From the NCBI RefSeq assembly GCF_021391675.1, contig NZ_CP090095.1:4377001-4441000 (forward strand): a stretch of 64,000 nucleotides of DNA. Direction: 5' to 3'. The first letter of the stretch is position 1. Every line of letters begins with the position of its first letter. The position numbers and the translations under genes are program-made. Positions 63,677 to 64,000 of this stretch are shown piece after piece. The DNA is from Neorhizobium galegae (GTDB taxonomy: Bacteria > Pseudomonadota > Alphaproteobacteria > Rhizobiales > Rhizobiaceae). The notes under the pieces are model-generated. The model made no database searches, was not told the DNA's origin, and worked only from the letters and a program-made list of their open reading frames with translations.

Positions 63677-63918
63677 GGCTTTTCCTAGATGGTCGATCTA
63701 TCGCGCCCGGCGGACAGGCGCATTCTCCTCCAAAAATCGAGCCCGCGTCCTCCACTCCAACACGGCCGGCGCATGGGCGCCGCAGCTTGGCATGAAGACA
63801 TAAAAGCAGATCGGCAGCCTGACGAATAGGTTCTGCTGACGCGGCATAAGTTTTGGTTGAGATCAGGAAAAAGCTGCTCGGCGCGTGGCGAGCGAAGACG
63901 GGACGCTAAAGGCCCGAA

Positions 63919-63950
63919 GAAAACGGCGCGGCGGCAGGACCGCCGCGCCG
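63919..63950 (-). terminator. Rho-independent terminator upstream of the dioxygenase operon
   Basis: Perfect 11-bp GC stem (cggcgcggcgg and complement) with a 5-base loop, followed on the minus strand by GTTTTCTTC. It terminates the partial gene that ends at 63958. Confidence 0.85.
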
Positions 63951-63957
63951 GACGACA

Positions 63958-64000
63958 TTACCCGGCGATATAGGGCGCAATTTCGTGATAGCCGCGCCAG
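63958..64000 (-). CDS. C-terminal end of an unidentified protein (runs off window)
   Basis: The last 13 residues WRGYHEIAPYIAG and a TAA stop read in from the window edge, followed seven bases later by a strong terminator. Too short to assign. Same direction as the ring-cleavage operon, so it may be another catabolic gene. Confidence 0.55.
   Translation of the reverse strand, partial: WRGYHEIAPYIAG

Overview
The window looks like a chromosomal segment of a Rhizobiaceae alphaproteobacterium (Rhizobium/Agrobacterium/Sinorhizobium group). The evidence is a full-length cyclic beta-1,2-glucan synthase (ndvB/chvB) facing its exporter (ndvA/chvA), a rhizobial-type pyruvate carboxylase, high GC, intergenic palindromic mosaic repeats, and several GTG/TTG starts with good Shine-Dalgarno sequences. 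I saw no tRNA, rRNA, CRISPR array, transposase or phage gene.

Region 1 (1-20.9 kb) is mostly core: the 5' end of ispG, an MFS transporter, pyc, a LuxR-type regulator with an intact acyl-homoserine-lactone pocket, ndvA and ndvB converging on a shared terminator, an M20 amidohydrolase, a 45-residue membrane protein, a PLP-dependent threonine/serine dehydratase and an EEP-family phosphodiesterase.

Region 2 (20.9-40 kb) holds a cardiolipin synthase, a class III aminotransferase, an AbgB-like M20 hydrolase, and a divergent dppABCDF-like peptide ABC transporter. A 1 kb gene-free stretch with nested palindromes follows, then pbpC next to a large thioester alpha-2-macroglobulin.

Region 3 (40-64 kb) is an accessory catabolic island, nearly all on the minus strand. 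One block, read from 49.5 kb down to 40 kb, encodes an SDR, a TRAP transporter (fused DctQM plus DctP), an IclR regulator, an SCPx-type thiolase, an acyl-CoA ligase fused to two PPC/DUF296-like domains, and a second SDR. The second block, from 63.7 kb down to 52.4 kb, encodes a type I extradiol dioxygenase, GalB-type 4-oxalomesaconate hydratase, LigK-type CHA aldolase, GalD-type tautomerase, a DUF1932 dehydrogenase, a GntR/FCD regulator, a LigM-like tetrahydrofolate-dependent O-demethylase, a MetF-like reductase, a LysR regulator with two HTH domains, an IclR regulator, and a frameshifted ACMSD-like amidohydrolase. Together these suggest uptake and O-demethylation of methoxylated, lignin-derived aromatics, ring cleavage to 4-oxalomesaconate, and conversion to pyruvate and oxaloacetate, with folate methyl groups recycled by MetF. 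Three TGTATACA-like sites around ligM and gntR are good operator candidates.

Most novel to me are the ligase-PPC-PPC fusion beside a thiolase that lacks its usual DUF35 partner, the tandem-HTH LysR protein, and the pairing of a type I dioxygenase with gallate-type lower-pathway enzymes. All functions come from reading translations; no database search was run.
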